Positions 7,232 through 15,900 are shown, counted from the stretch's first letter. The stretch is 45,334 nucleotides of DNA from a virus (IMGVR_UViG_3300042923_001785:1-45334); one strand, 5' to 3'. A program made the numbers and translations. Notes: generated by a model not told the origin, from the letters alone.

Positions 7232-8107
7232 ATGAATAGTAAAAATATCAAAAAGGCGTTAAGCGCCAAGATAAATAAATGGTTAGAGAGCGTAGAGGAT
7301 AAAGAAGTTAAGAAAGTTATACGTGATAACACAATAATATCTGGAGGAGCATTAGTATCTCTCCTTACTGGTTCGGAAGTTCATGATTATGATGTCTACT
7401 TCAGAACGAAAGAAGCAGTTCTTACAGTGGCGAAGTATTACGCTGAGAAATTCAACTCTGCACATAGTACTGGTGCGAGTATTAAAGAAATTCCTGATGG
7501 TCGGATTGTTATATTTATTCAAAGTCAAGGTGTTGCAGGGGAGGAAAAGGAAGAAGATCTTCCTTTCCTAGAGGGGGAGTTTATTCCAGAAGAAGCAGAT
7601 CAAACAGAATCAGAAAGTACTGAAAAGCCTAAATACAGGCCTGTGTACCTTACCAGCAACGCAATTACCTTATCGGATAAGATTCAGATTGTAATACGCT
7701 TCTGGGGTGATGTAGAAGAAATACATAAAAATTATGACTTTGCTCATTGTACATGCTCATGGAGTTCATGGGACAACAATCTAATCCTTCCGCAGAAAGC
7801 CCTAGAATGCATCATCAATAAAGAATTGTATTACATCGGAAGTAAATATCCACTGTGTTCAATCATCAGGGCAAGAAAATTTATTGATAGAGGATATTCC
7901 ATTAATGCAGGTCAGTATTTAAAAATGTGCTTACAGCTCAATGATTTAAACCTGCATGATGTCGAGACTCTGAAGGATCAGTTGGTCGGAGTTGATAGCG
8001 CTTATTTTAATATGGCTATTAATGCAATGGAGCAAAAGGCACAGAATGAACCGGAGTGGAAAGTTGATAACTCTTATTTATTCGAAGTTATTAACAAAAT
8101 ATTTTAA
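7232..8107 (+). CDS. Nucleotidyltransferase-fold phage protein
   Basis: 291 residues. Residues about 35-57 carry the polymerase-beta-type signature IISGGALVSLLTG followed by DYDVYF: a GG pair at 38-39 and aspartates at 52 and 54. A later strand YLTSNAITLSDKIQIVIRFWG could supply a further part of the fold. The family recurs in phages next to recombination genes, and its substrate is unknown. GGAGG precedes the ATG and the gene begins one base after the ERF stop. Confidence 0.78.
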   Translation: MNSKNIKKALSAKINKWLESVEDKEVKKVIRDNTIISGGALVSLLTGSEVHDYDVYFRTKEAVLTVAKYYAEKFNSAHSTGASIKEIPDGRIVIFIQSQGVAGEEKEEDLPFLEGEFIPEEADQTESESTEKPKYRPVYLTSNAITLSDKIQIVIRFWGDVEEIHKNYDFAHCTCSWSSWDNNLILPQKALECIINKELYYIGSKYPLCSIIRARKFIDRGYSINAGQYLKMCLQLNDLNLHDVETLKDQLVGVDSAYFNMAINAMEQKAQNEPEWKVDNSYLFEVINKIF

Positions 8108-8125
8108 GAGGCTGGAGGAAGTAGA

Positions 8126-8542
8126 ATGAATAAAGCAATTTTAATCGGAAGGCTTACGAGGGACCCCGAGGTCCGTTATACGGACAGCGGAACATCGATA
8201 GCGCGCTTCACAGTAGCAGTAGACCGGAGATTTAAGAAAGATGGGGAGCAGCAATCGGACTTTATCGGTTGTATCGCCTTTGGCAAGACGGCCGAGTTCA
8301 TCGAGAAATATTTCAAGCAGGGAAATAAAATCGGTGTCGAAGGCAGAATTCAGACAGGATCCTACACAAACAAAGATGGCGTAAAGGTCTATACAACCGA
8401 TGTGGCTGTGGAGAATGTGGAATTTGTCGAGAGTAAATCATCCGGTGGTGGACATTCAGATGGCGGATGGACTCCTTCGGATGCCGGAAATGGATTTATG
8501 AACATTCCGGATGGCATAGATGAAGAATTGCCCTTCAATTGA
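8126..8542 (+). CDS. ssb: Single-stranded DNA-binding protein
   Basis: 138 residues. The OB fold is clear (MNKAILIGRLTRDPEVRYTD, IARFTVAVDRRF, DFIGCIAFGKTAEFIEKY). It ends in the acidic tip DEELPFN, which in SSB proteins recruits partner proteins. A Gly/Ser-rich linker joins the two. Ribosome site GGAGG is 9 bases upstream. It works with the ERF protein and the replication genes downstream. Confidence 0.97.
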   Translation: MNKAILIGRLTRDPEVRYTDSGTSIARFTVAVDRRFKKDGEQQSDFIGCIAFGKTAEFIEKYFKQGNKIGVEGRIQTGSYTNKDGVKVYTTDVAVENVEFVESKSSGGGHSDGGWTPSDAGNGFMNIPDGIDEELPFN

Positions 8543-8554
8543 TAGGAGGCGCTT

Positions 8555-9109
8555 ATGAGCCTTACGATACAGATTGACTCTAGGGAGAAGCTCAGAGCAA
8601 TAACCAAGATTATAGCAGAGTTCGACCGTCAAGGGGTCAAGCATTACATAAGTAAGTTGTGGGCTGGGGACTATATGTCCCTGGACAACCCGCGGCTGAT
8701 AATTGACCGGAAACAAAATCTTACTGAAATATGTTCCAATGTTACAAATAATCATGATCGTTTTCGGAACGAGCTCATCAGGGCAAGAGATAATGGCATC
8801 AAGTTAATTATCCTCATTGAACACAGTAATCAGATTAAGTCTATTGATGATGTGGCAAAGTGGCAGAATCCGAGAAAGAAAGAAGTTAAGGTATGGGTAG
8901 AGGATAAATGTGCAATAGATGAAGATGGCGAAGAGTATTGGGTTCCTGCTCATTATGAAGTCAAGAAGAATAATGCAATATCCGGTGAGACTCTTGCCAA
9001 CATTATGCGTACTCAGGAGAGAAAGTACGGATGCAAGTTTATGTTCTGCGATAAGTTACATACCGGTAAACGCATCATAGAAATATTAGGCGGTGAGCAG
9101 ATTGACTGA
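8555..9109 (+). CDS. ERCC4-type nuclease
   Basis: 184 residues. The XPF/ERCC4 nuclease signature is present: IDSREK at residues 7-12, GDY at 38-40, and IIDRK at 49-53 in place of the classic V-ERK. These acidic residues and the lysine form the metal site. Such stand-alone phage nucleases cut branched DNA during recombination. AGGAGG lies 8 bases before the ATG. Residues 105-145 are an insertion with many charged residues. Confidence 0.85.
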   Translation: MSLTIQIDSREKLRAITKIIAEFDRQGVKHYISKLWAGDYMSLDNPRLIIDRKQNLTEICSNVTNNHDRFRNELIRARDNGIKLIILIEHSNQIKSIDDVAKWQNPRKKEVKVWVEDKCAIDEDGEEYWVPAHYEVKKNNAISGETLANIMRTQERKYGCKFMFCDKLHTGKRIIEILGGEQID

Positions 9110-9614
9110 AGAAGAGATTAGTGAACGCAAGGAATATCTGAGGGCTACCGTATCGGTACCGGAGGTGCTTAATCGGTATGGTATAAAGGTTAAATGGAAC
9201 CGCTGCAGAGGATTCTGTCATGATGGTAAAGATTTTAACATGAAGGTATTTAACACTGGCTGTCATTGTTTTGTATGTGGTAAGAGTTACGACATTTTCG
9301 ACATTACCATGATGTTGAATAGCTGTGAATTTTGGACTGCGTTTGAGTTACTCGGAGGTACTGAAAAGCAATCCTTCACAACGTCTAGAAAAGCCAAGCA
9401 AGCCGTCAGAGACCGCGAACAACGAATTGCTCAGCAGAGAGCTGAGGAATTGAGATTTAGGGAATTACAAATGTATATTACCGCCTATCGGAAGATTATA
9501 GAACAGGAAGAACCTTTTTCAGACCTATGGTGCTATGTACAGGACAGATTACCGTATCAATTATATTTACTTGAAGAATACATCGAGAGGGGGTGTTTGC
9601 CCTGCAGGAAATAA
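9102..9614 (+). CDS. CHC2-like zinc-finger protein (primase-type)
   Basis: 170 residues. The N-terminal half matches a DNA-primase CHC2-type zinc module: SVPEVLNRYGI, CRGFCHDGKDFNM, and CHCFVCGKSYDIFDITM. The rest is a helical, glutamine- and arginine-rich region without a Toprim domain, so it is only a zinc-binding part of a primase. TTG at 9102 is taken as start because GGCGGTGA sits 8 bases upstream; an in-frame GTG at 9093 overlaps that site. The gene overlaps the preceding stop and is followed closely by the DUF927 helicase. Confidence 0.8.
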   Translation: MTEEEISERKEYLRATVSVPEVLNRYGIKVKWNRCRGFCHDGKDFNMKVFNTGCHCFVCGKSYDIFDITMMLNSCEFWTAFELLGGTEKQSFTTSRKAKQAVRDREQRIAQQRAEELRFRELQMYITAYRKIIEQEEPFSDLWCYVQDRLPYQLYLLEEYIERGCLPCRK

Positions 9615-9619
9615 ATAGT

Positions 9620-11515
9620 ATGACAGCGGAATCTATTCTGGCTGATGAAGTGTTTATTGAAGTTATGGAAGAGGAAGATGAAATATATAAGGCTAAATTA
9701 TTACTTACGCTTACCGATCGGGCGCAGGCACTCGGTGTAAAAACTAAATTTACCAAGATAGTTGCTGCCTATAAAAAAGAGAAATCCAAATTTGATAGAA
9801 AGCAACAATCTCCTGCTAACTTAGAGCGCATGACGGTATTTGAAGGTACTTACAGTGAGATGCGCTGCGGCAACTGGATAGCTGACGAAAACGGCATCCG
9901 GACGTTTGGACCCTTCGGAGGTGAAATTCTCGCCTGTTATCATCCGATCATACCGGTCCAGAGACTAATCAACGCAGAGACCGGAAGAGAAAAAATTAAG
10001 TTGGCCTATAAAAAAGGTAGCCGATGGAAAGATATAATCATCGACAAGGGAATGATAGCTTCCGCGAATAGGATTGTTGGCTTAGCTGATTACGGCATAT
10101 CGGTTACATCAGAGAGCGCAAAGAATTTGGTTCGGTACCTCTCGGATATTGAAAATTACAATATGGATCGTATTGAGGTACAAGTATCAACCGGAAAGCT
10201 TGGATGGATTGAAAAAGAGTTTATGCCGTATGGCAAGGGAATCATTTTCGATAATGAAACTAGATTTAAAGATACATATGAAAGCATCCATGAACAGGGG
10301 TCCTGTGATGTATGGATGTCCATCGTAAAACAGATAAGGAAGTCGGAAAGGTTTGAGCCAAAGATTTATATTGCTGGAGCCTTGGCGAGTGTCCTAGTTG
10401 AACCATTGAACGCTCTTCCTTTCGTATTAAATCTCTGGGGCGATGCAGGTAAAGGTAAGACGGTTGCTATTATGCTTGCTGCTTCGATATGGGCTAATCC
10501 ATGGGGCAATGATTATGTAACTGATCCTAAATCAACAATGACGGCCCTGGAGCTTAGAATGGATTTTTTGAATAACCTCCCGATGCTCATAGACGATATG
10601 GCTCAGCTGAAAAATAAATATGACGGTGACTTCTCCGAGTTAGTATATATGCTATGCTCCGGAAAAGGTAAGGACCGTGCAAACGTCACTCTAGGGCTCA
10701 ATAAACCTACGACTTGGCGAAATGTAATCTTAACCAACGGAGAGCATTCCCTTGTCACGGAAACGATGCAGGGCGGTGCAATAAACCGTATTATAGATGT
10801 CCGGATGGATGATGGATACATTTTCGAAAGCGGTAATCAAGTCGTGGAAATTATCAAGGCGAATTACGGCTTTGCCGGAAGGATGTTTATTGATGCTATA
10901 GAACAGATAGGGATGGATCGAATCAAAGAGATGCAGCAGGGCTTCCTTAAACAGATTGCCAACCGAGCACAAGAACTGGAAGTAGAAAAGGAAGAAAAGC
11001 AGTCTTTACCGATGAGTATATTACTGACAGCTGACAAGATAGCCACTGACTATATATTTGAGGATGGTGTTTATCTGGATTTCAATGCATGTGTTGATCT
11101 ACTTAAGAATAAAGGCGACGTATCGGAAAATGAACGAGCTTATGAATTCATCCTATCCGAGGCTGCAATCAATATGAATAAGTTTAAACCAGACATGATG
11201 GGCGAATATCGCAATGAGGTTTGGGGAGCTATCGAAGGTGGGTATCTGATTATCATTAACAATGCCTTTAACAAGATATGTGAACGAGGTAATTTTTCCA
11301 GTAAATCATTTTTAGCATGGGCGGGAAAACAGAACTTATTGGACACTCAATCGGGTAAAAATACAAAGACTAAACGGTTAAACGGAACGGTAAGCCGTTG
11401 CATTTATCTTAGACTTCCTTCCGAAGGTGACACTAATCTAAATAAACAGATTGATATACCTGAGGAGTTTATGACTATTCCAGAGGACCTGCAAGGAGAA
11501 TTGCCTTTTGATTAA
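9620..11515 (+). CDS. DUF927-domain replicative helicase-like protein
   Basis: 631 residues. A Walker A motif, GDAGKGKT, is at residues 274-281, preceded by AGALASVLVEPLNALPFVLN, and a Walker B-like segment LPMLIDDMAQ lies about 50 residues later. This arrangement is DUF927, seen in phage and plasmid replication proteins. With the upstream CHC2-like protein it forms a split primase-helicase. The start is uncertain: ATG 9620 follows AGGAA at good distance, while GTG 9593 overlaps its own possible ribosome site. An iteron-like cluster lies directly downstream. Confidence 0.85.
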   Translation: MTAESILADEVFIEVMEEEDEIYKAKLLLTLTDRAQALGVKTKFTKIVAAYKKEKSKFDRKQQSPANLERMTVFEGTYSEMRCGNWIADENGIRTFGPFGGEILACYHPIIPVQRLINAETGREKIKLAYKKGSRWKDIIIDKGMIASANRIVGLADYGISVTSESAKNLVRYLSDIENYNMDRIEVQVSTGKLGWIEKEFMPYGKGIIFDNETRFKDTYESIHEQGSCDVWMSIVKQIRKSERFEPKIYIAGALASVLVEPLNALPFVLNLWGDAGKGKTVAIMLAASIWANPWGNDYVTDPKSTMTALELRMDFLNNLPMLIDDMAQLKNKYDGDFSELVYMLCSGKGKDRANVTLGLNKPTTWRNVILTNGEHSLVTETMQGGAINRIIDVRMDDGYIFESGNQVVEIIKANYGFAGRMFIDAIEQIGMDRIKEMQQGFLKQIANRAQELEVEKEEKQSLPMSILLTADKIATDYIFEDGVYLDFNACVDLLKNKGDVSENERAYEFILSEAAINMNKFKPDMMGEYRNEVWGAIEGGYLIIINNAFNKICERGNFSSKSFLAWAGKQNLLDTQSGKNTKTKRLNGTVSRCIYLRLPSEGDTNLNKQIDIPEEFMTIPEDLQGELPFD

Positions 11516-11516
11516 A

Positions 11517-11738
11517 TGTAACACCGTAACACGTGTAACACCTAAAAACATAAGCCCTTATATAAAAATATAAAAATCATAAAATTTTAAATTTTTCCTC
11601 ACGCGTATAGATATATCAAAAATGGTGTTACAGGTGTTACACCGATAAGAAACCCAGTAAAATCAATGCCTATAGCGTATCACCTATGGTGTTACAAATA
11701 CGAGATCAGGTGTTACAAACCAATAAAGAGGTGTTACA
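11517..11738. repeat. Iteron-like cluster with AT-rich core (candidate replication origin)
   Basis: Eight copies of GGTGTTAC(A) lie here. Three are inverted (GTAACACC-type) at 11517-11525, 11526-11533 and 11534-11542. Five are direct at 11624, 11633, 11688, 11709 and 11730, the last three exactly 21 bases apart, two helical turns. Between the groups, 11543-11600 is almost pure A+T. Short phased repeats flanking an AT-rich stretch next to a helicase gene is the pattern of an iteron origin. The last copy also supplies the GAGGTG ribosome site of the next gene, so a regulatory role is the main alternative. Confidence 0.6.
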
Positions 11739-11739
11739 A

Positions 11740-11979
11740 ATGTCTGAAATTAGTAAAAAAATACCTAATCAAACAGAGGTCAGACAGATATTTCATGAAG
11801 CCTATAATGTGTTTTATAAAAAGTGGAAGGACATATCCTCACCCGAACAATGGGGTGATCTGATGAAGGATATGCATGAGATAGACGGACGGTACCAGTG
11901 TGATCTGTGTAGGCAGATACTTCTGGAATTGGTTAAGGTTATTGAAAATGAGTTTAAAAGTAAGGAGGGATCTAAGTGA
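11740..11979 (+). CDS. Hypothetical phage protein downstream of iterons
   Basis: 79-residue helical protein (MSEISKKIPNQTEVRQIF...) with a single CDLC motif near residue 55. The ATG at 11740 is chosen since GAGGTG lies 8 bases upstream. An in-frame ATG at 11686 would translate the 21-base repeats into a VLQ-type heptad and has no ribosome site. The stop overlaps the next GTG start (GTGA). Function unknown. Confidence 0.65.
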   Translation: MSEISKKIPNQTEVRQIFHEAYNVFYKKWKDISSPEQWGDLMKDMHEIDGRYQCDLCRQILLELVKVIENEFKSKEGSK

Positions 11980-13832
11980 GTGAGGAGTTACAAGAGTTAA
12001 TAGATAGTAATCCAGAATGGTATAAGGATCTGCTATTACCAGATGTCAAGGAATTTATTAAAGACAACATCAACAGTGCATCCAGAAGCTTCGTAGCAAT
12101 CGGATACTATCTCAAATATGTCAGAGATAAAGAATTATATAAGCTGGATTGTTATTCGGGAATACTTGATTTTGCACAGGCTGAATATGGAATCAGTAAG
12201 TCCTGGGCGAGTAAATGGATGTCTATCAATGATAAGTTTTCAGTAAATGGTTACAGTCCAATATTGCTTAAGCAGTACCAAGACTTTTCGAGTAGTAAGT
12301 TAACCGAAATGCTTTATCTGACAGATGAACAGTTGGAGCAGGTGACAATTACAACCACTAAGGCAGAGATCAGACAGATTGGAAAGCCGGTTAAGGAAGA
12401 GATTGAGACAGTTTCATTTTCGCCGGCGAAAACGGAGCAGGAACCTAAGAAGCCGTATTATGAATGTGCTGCTTACAAGCAATACCAATACTCAACCAAG
12501 TGTAAAGACTGTTGTTATGATAAGGCTGATTGTCCCTATGATCGGGCAGGATATTTTGAAAAAATGAAGCAGCAAGAAGAATGGAAAACACACTGTGAAG
12601 TCCTTAAGGAAATGTGTGATTGTATCTGCAAAATGAGTTCATACATCCTTGAAAAGAATAACTATAGCATGGAGACAATCAAAAGTTTATCACGAATGGA
12701 TCAGAGTTTCTCTTTTGGTTTCGGGGATGATGGCGCGGGACACAGTAAGTATGATGCCCGCTTTATGACAAAAGAAAATCGTTATTGCGTCAAGGAATTC
12801 CATGGCGAAGGCATGTGGATGTTTGAAGCAGGAGAGGTTGATCAACAGATCTGGAATTACAACGGAAATACTTGGAGATTCCAGCAACATGAAGCTGCAA
12901 AATCGGCTAGGCCTATTGATGATCTTGATTTTACAGTCCGTACATATAACTGCCTGAAACATGCCGGTATCGATACGAATGAGCAGCTTTGTAATTTGAC
13001 TGAAGATGAGGTAATAGCAATTCGTAATATATCTCGGAAATGTCTTGATGAAATCAAGCTAAAATTATCCGAGATTGGAAAGTGCCTGAAATCTGATGAT
13101 ATCCCCGATACCGTGAACGATCAACCTGATAGCGTGGATTATGAGCCGGAAATCGTGACCGATGTGGATGAACAGGCTGAATCAGATGACTTGGTATTGG
13201 ATTGCTATAACTCGGAAGAAGGATGGCATAAGGAGATTGTTAGCGGTGAACCGGAAGAGGTTGAAACCGTAGAAGCTGACATCATCGAGACCTTATCGAC
13301 TGAAACGAAGTCACCAGATACACCTGTCCCAAGTCACTTAGAACTAGCCAAGGAAATGCTGAAACAGAAGCAGGAACGGTTAAGAGAGTTTATCAATGTT
13401 CAGACAGATACATATGCCGATCGGAAATATATCGAGTCCCGGAAGGTGGAAGTTGGTGCATTGGCTGCATTCATAGCAGACTTGGAAGGGATTCCGGAAC
13501 CGATTAAGCCGGTCCAGCCAGAACTGCCCATACTGAAGAACAATGATCAAAGGAAAGAGTTTCTCGAAGCCTTCGAGACATGGCCATTATGGATTGATAC
13601 TAAGGACACAGAAGAAAAGTATTATCGATATGATTTCGATAATGGAAGCTTCATAGTCGTTAAGGTTTATTTCCAGAAGGGATATAGTTGGGGCGAACTC
13701 AAGAATAAGGATCACTGGGGAAGTAATGAATATTACTTGATCAAATCTCCGGAATCACATTTTAAAGACTGCCAGACCAATATGTCGGCATTAATTGAAT
13801 ATCTGAAAGACCTTCAGAAGAAGGGAGCCTGA
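11976..13832 (+). CDS. Multidomain phage protein with RNA polymerase alpha-CTD-like domain
   Basis: 618 residues. Residues 1-130 are helical and contain a DNA-binding-like stretch (AEYGISKSWASKWMSI). A cysteine cluster (CKDCCYDKADCPYD) lies near residues 172-186. Residues about 315-368 closely follow the helix-hairpin-helix alpha-CTD of RNA polymerase: LDFTVRTYNCLKHAGIDT, LTEDEVIAIRNISRKCLDEI. An acidic linker (370-450) leads to a C-terminal domain with WPLWIDT and KDHWGSNEYYLIKSP. An alpha-CTD mimic could recruit or compete with host polymerase at UP elements or contact sigma; this is inference. Start GTG has AAGGAGG 7 bases upstream. Confidence 0.8.
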   Translation: MSEELQELIDSNPEWYKDLLLPDVKEFIKDNINSASRSFVAIGYYLKYVRDKELYKLDCYSGILDFAQAEYGISKSWASKWMSINDKFSVNGYSPILLKQYQDFSSSKLTEMLYLTDEQLEQVTITTTKAEIRQIGKPVKEEIETVSFSPAKTEQEPKKPYYECAAYKQYQYSTKCKDCCYDKADCPYDRAGYFEKMKQQEEWKTHCEVLKEMCDCICKMSSYILEKNNYSMETIKSLSRMDQSFSFGFGDDGAGHSKYDARFMTKENRYCVKEFHGEGMWMFEAGEVDQQIWNYNGNTWRFQQHEAAKSARPIDDLDFTVRTYNCLKHAGIDTNEQLCNLTEDEVIAIRNISRKCLDEIKLKLSEIGKCLKSDDIPDTVNDQPDSVDYEPEIVTDVDEQAESDDLVLDCYNSEEGWHKEIVSGEPEEVETVEADIIETLSTETKSPDTPVPSHLELAKEMLKQKQERLREFINVQTDTYADRKYIESRKVEVGALAAFIADLEGIPEPIKPVQPELPILKNNDQRKEFLEAFETWPLWIDTKDTEEKYYRYDFDNGSFIVVKVYFQKGYSWGELKNKDHWGSNEYYLIKSPESHFKDCQTNMSALIEYLKDLQKKGA

Positions 13833-13837
13833 TCGAA

Positions 13838-14011
13838 ATGTCAAAACGTAGTACAGGAAAGCCTCACCTTCGCAGTGAAGGTGAGCTAAAACAAAATATA
13901 AACCGGAGATATGGAGCTATTCAAAATGATCCGACAAAGATAAATCCGGTGTTCCTCGAGGATCACTATGGGATTAAGAAGTCGGTGAAGGAGGTAGCCG
14001 ATGGGTGCTAA
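13838..14011 (+). CDS. Small basic phage protein
   Basis: 57 residues, MSKRSTGKPHLRSEGELKQ..., rich in basic residues, with no recognised domain. GGGAG lies 10 bases upstream of the ATG, and the end overlaps the next gene by 11 bases. The coding sequence contains a perfect 9-base-pair hairpin, CTCACCTTC-GCAGT-GAAGGTGAG, at 13863-13885, which may be only chance. Confidence 0.55.
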   Translation: MSKRSTGKPHLRSEGELKQNINRRYGAIQNDPTKINPVFLEDHYGIKKSVKEVADGC

Positions 14012-14285
14012 AGATATAGCTTTCGAGAAAGAACGTGCTAAATACCGAAAGAGGATCAGGGAACTTCAAATCATCATAGATAATCAAGCCAAAGAGGAAT
14101 TTGTGTTAAGACATCAGCTGCAGGAGGCTCAGTCAACTATCAACGATAAGGATGAGTGGATCCGGAGGCTGTTGGAATACCTGGATATCTCTCCAGAGGA
14201 GTTCCGGGCTAAGATGAAAGCCGAGCAATCGATATCAACTATGTTTGGTGTAATGGCTGCTATTGGAGGAGGTAGATTCTATTGA
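14001..14285 (+). CDS. Coiled-coil phage protein
   Basis: 94 residues; residues about 5-60 form a predicted coiled coil (EKERAKYRKRIRELQIIID and onward). It ends in a glycine-rich stretch AAIGGGRFY. GGAGG lies upstream and its stop overlaps the next TTG start (TTGA). Unknown function. Confidence 0.7.
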   Translation: MGAKDIAFEKERAKYRKRIRELQIIIDNQAKEEFVLRHQLQEAQSTINDKDEWIRRLLEYLDISPEEFRAKMKAEQSISTMFGVMAAIGGGRFY

Positions 14286-14665
14286 AAGTATCTGACCTTA
14301 TGACCGGTCGCAACGATGGAATGCTAATGGCCTATAAGATTGCCAAGGAAGACGGCATCGAAGCACTGGAAAAGGAAATCCGGTACCGGAATATTACCGG
14401 CATATCCTTAAATCTTACCCAGCAGGAAATCAAGGACGCATCCTACAAAGCTCATGTCAGAGCTACGGAGGTAGCAATCGCAATCAGCCTAGTTACACTG
14501 ATGGATGAGTTTTGCTTCACCCGGAGCCAGATGCATAAATTTAAGGCTGCCTTTGATGCAAATGTATATAAGGCAACTAATAACGACAGGCCCATGGATA
14601 TCCTGCAGGAGTGCATAGATCGGATCCGGGAGGATGTCGGGATTGAGATTACGATTAAGGATTAA
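14282..14665 (+). CDS. Hypothetical helical phage protein
   Basis: 127 residues, TTG start coupled to the upstream stop with GGAGGAGG upstream. The protein is all-helical (DLMTGRNDGMLMAYKIAKE..., AIAISLVTLMDEFCFTRSQM) and has no motif I recognise. Last gene of this run before the membrane-protein moron. Confidence 0.7.
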   Translation: MKVSDLMTGRNDGMLMAYKIAKEDGIEALEKEIRYRNITGISLNLTQQEIKDASYKAHVRATEVAIAISLVTLMDEFCFTRSQMHKFKAAFDANVYKATNNDRPMDILQECIDRIREDVGIEITIKD

Positions 14666-14680
14666 ATTTAAAATAACATC

Positions 14681-14739
14681 GAGGTTGATCAAAAAGTACC
14701 TGATGCCAACGGCATGTCTCTCATAGTGGGATCAACCTC
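14681..14739 (+). other. Perfect 10-bp inverted repeat with inner hairpin
   Basis: GAGGTTGATC (14681-14690) and GATCAACCTC (14730-14739) are exact reverse complements. Inside lies ATGCC-AAC-GGCAT (14703-14715). No T-run follows on either side, so a simple terminator is unlikely. It stands between an early operon and the moron gene and may be a structured RNA or a protein-binding site. Confidence 0.5.
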
Positions 14740-14810
14740 TAAAAATATTATATGACAGTCATTGTAAAAAAGCAACAAATTAAGATTTGGTGTACATTGA
14801 CAATTAAATA

Positions 14811-14839
14811 TTGATAGTTGGTATAAATTGTTTTATTAT
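14811..14839 (+). promoter_or_regulatory. Promoter of the membrane-protein moron
   Basis: TTGATA (14811-14816) and TATTAT (14834-14839) with a 17-base spacer, 40 bases before the start codon. A second TTGACA at 14797 has a poorer 19-base spacing to TATAAA. Confidence 0.55.
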
Positions 14840-14878
14840 GTAGTAAATACTTTTTATAATTATAGAAAGGATAAACTA

Positions 14879-15637
14879 ATGATAACTGAATTTATGAATT
14901 TTTTTAAAGATAATAGCATGGCATTTACTTCGATAGGTGTACTAATTACGTTTTTTGTTAGCTCAATTTCTCTATTTTTTTCTATAAAAAATAATAAGGC
15001 ATCTTATTATATGAATGCAGTGACAAAAAGTAGAATTGATTGGATTCAGCAATTAAGAAATACTGTTGCGGAATTTATAGCAAATACTAATATATATAAT
15101 AATGCTTATTATAAAAATGATTATGAAAAAACAGGAATCCATTTATCTAAATGCCAAAAATTAAATTCTGAGATAAAATTATTATTAAACTGTTACGATG
15201 AAAAAGACAAAGAAATAGTAAGATTATCCGATAAAATACTTGAAGCATATAGGAAGTATTGTGATAGCGTGCATCATTGCAAAGTTAATGATTCAGGTTA
15301 TTTCGTTGATACACCAAAGATGAAAGAATTAAAAAATGAAGTAGAGGATACAATAAATGTATTGTCGAGTAAGGTGCAAATTTATCTAAAGTCAGAATGG
15401 AATCGTATAAAATACGAATCAAAAGGTAAAATTTACGAGAAAGAGACTCAAGAATTTGATTATATAGAATTAGAAAACAGATATGAGACCCCCTCGTATA
15501 AAAATCGAATTTGGAAACGATTTTGGATAAATTTTATCGCAAAACTTAAAAGAAAAATAGTTTCACCACGATTTGTTATTTTTGTATCTGCGATTATTAT
15601 ATTAATCTTAATATTCATCTTTATAGAACAAAAATAA
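14879..15637 (+). CDS. Two-helix membrane protein, stand-alone moron
   Basis: 252 residues. A transmembrane helix at about residues 14-35 (AFTSIGVLITFFVSSISLFF) and another at about 230-249 enclose a long soluble, charged domain with RIDWIQQLRNTVAEFI and probable coiled-coil segments. The gene is visibly more AT-rich than its neighbours, has its own promoter and is followed by its own strong terminator. This is the profile of a moron expressed in the lysogen. A superinfection-exclusion or defence role is possible but only inferred. Ribosome site AGAAAGGA. Confidence 0.75.
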   Translation: MITEFMNFFKDNSMAFTSIGVLITFFVSSISLFFSIKNNKASYYMNAVTKSRIDWIQQLRNTVAEFIANTNIYNNAYYKNDYEKTGIHLSKCQKLNSEIKLLLNCYDEKDKEIVRLSDKILEAYRKYCDSVHHCKVNDSGYFVDTPKMKELKNEVEDTINVLSSKVQIYLKSEWNRIKYESKGKIYEKETQEFDYIELENRYETPSYKNRIWKRFWINFIAKLKRKIVSPRFVIFVSAIIILILIFIFIEQK

Positions 15638-15646
15638 AATTACATT

Positions 15647-15682
15647 ACTACCAACTATGAAATATTCGGTTGGTAGTTTTTT
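15647..15682 (+). terminator. Rho-independent terminator after the moron
   Basis: ACTACCAAC and GTTGGTAGT form a perfect 9-base-pair stem with a 13-base loop, followed by a run of six T. Confidence 0.85.
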
Positions 15683-15726
15683 ATTGCACTAAACTAAAAT
15701 TTATCCCACGAAAGGAAGTGTATCAG

Positions 15727-15900
15727 ATGAACGCTGATCGCTGTGTATGTTGTGGAGCAATCATCCCTGAAGGATGCCAGGTTTGTATAAACTGCCTGAA
15801 TGGATGTAATGAATGTGGATGGAATGATAAATATAATTGTGAGGCCTGCAGAGGGCAGAAGGGAGCGGATAAGGATGCAGAGATTAGTTTACACAGTTGA
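15727..15900 (+). CDS. Cysteine-rich zinc protein
   Basis: 57 residues with four cysteine pairs: CVCC, CQVCINC, CNEC and CEAC. The CVCCGAIIPEGCQVC pattern recurs in many small Firmicute phage proteins. AAGGAAGTG precedes the ATG. It overlaps the next gene by 26 bases. Probably two zinc knuckles; function unknown. Confidence 0.7.
   Translation: MNADRCVCCGAIIPEGCQVCINCLNGCNECGWNDKYNCEACRGQKGADKDAEISLHS

Noticed and set aside
11624-11738. Repeats as a CRISPR array
   Set aside because: Units are only nine bases, spacing is irregular apart from the 21-base run, and no cas gene is present.
11686-11739. Longer N terminus of the 79-residue protein
   Set aside because: It would translate the 21-base repeats and lacks a ribosome site, whereas the ATG at 11740 has one.
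13863-13885. Nine-pair hairpin in the small basic gene
   Set aside because: It lies in coding sequence and has no T-run; kept only as a note, because one such stem can arise by chance in a window this long.
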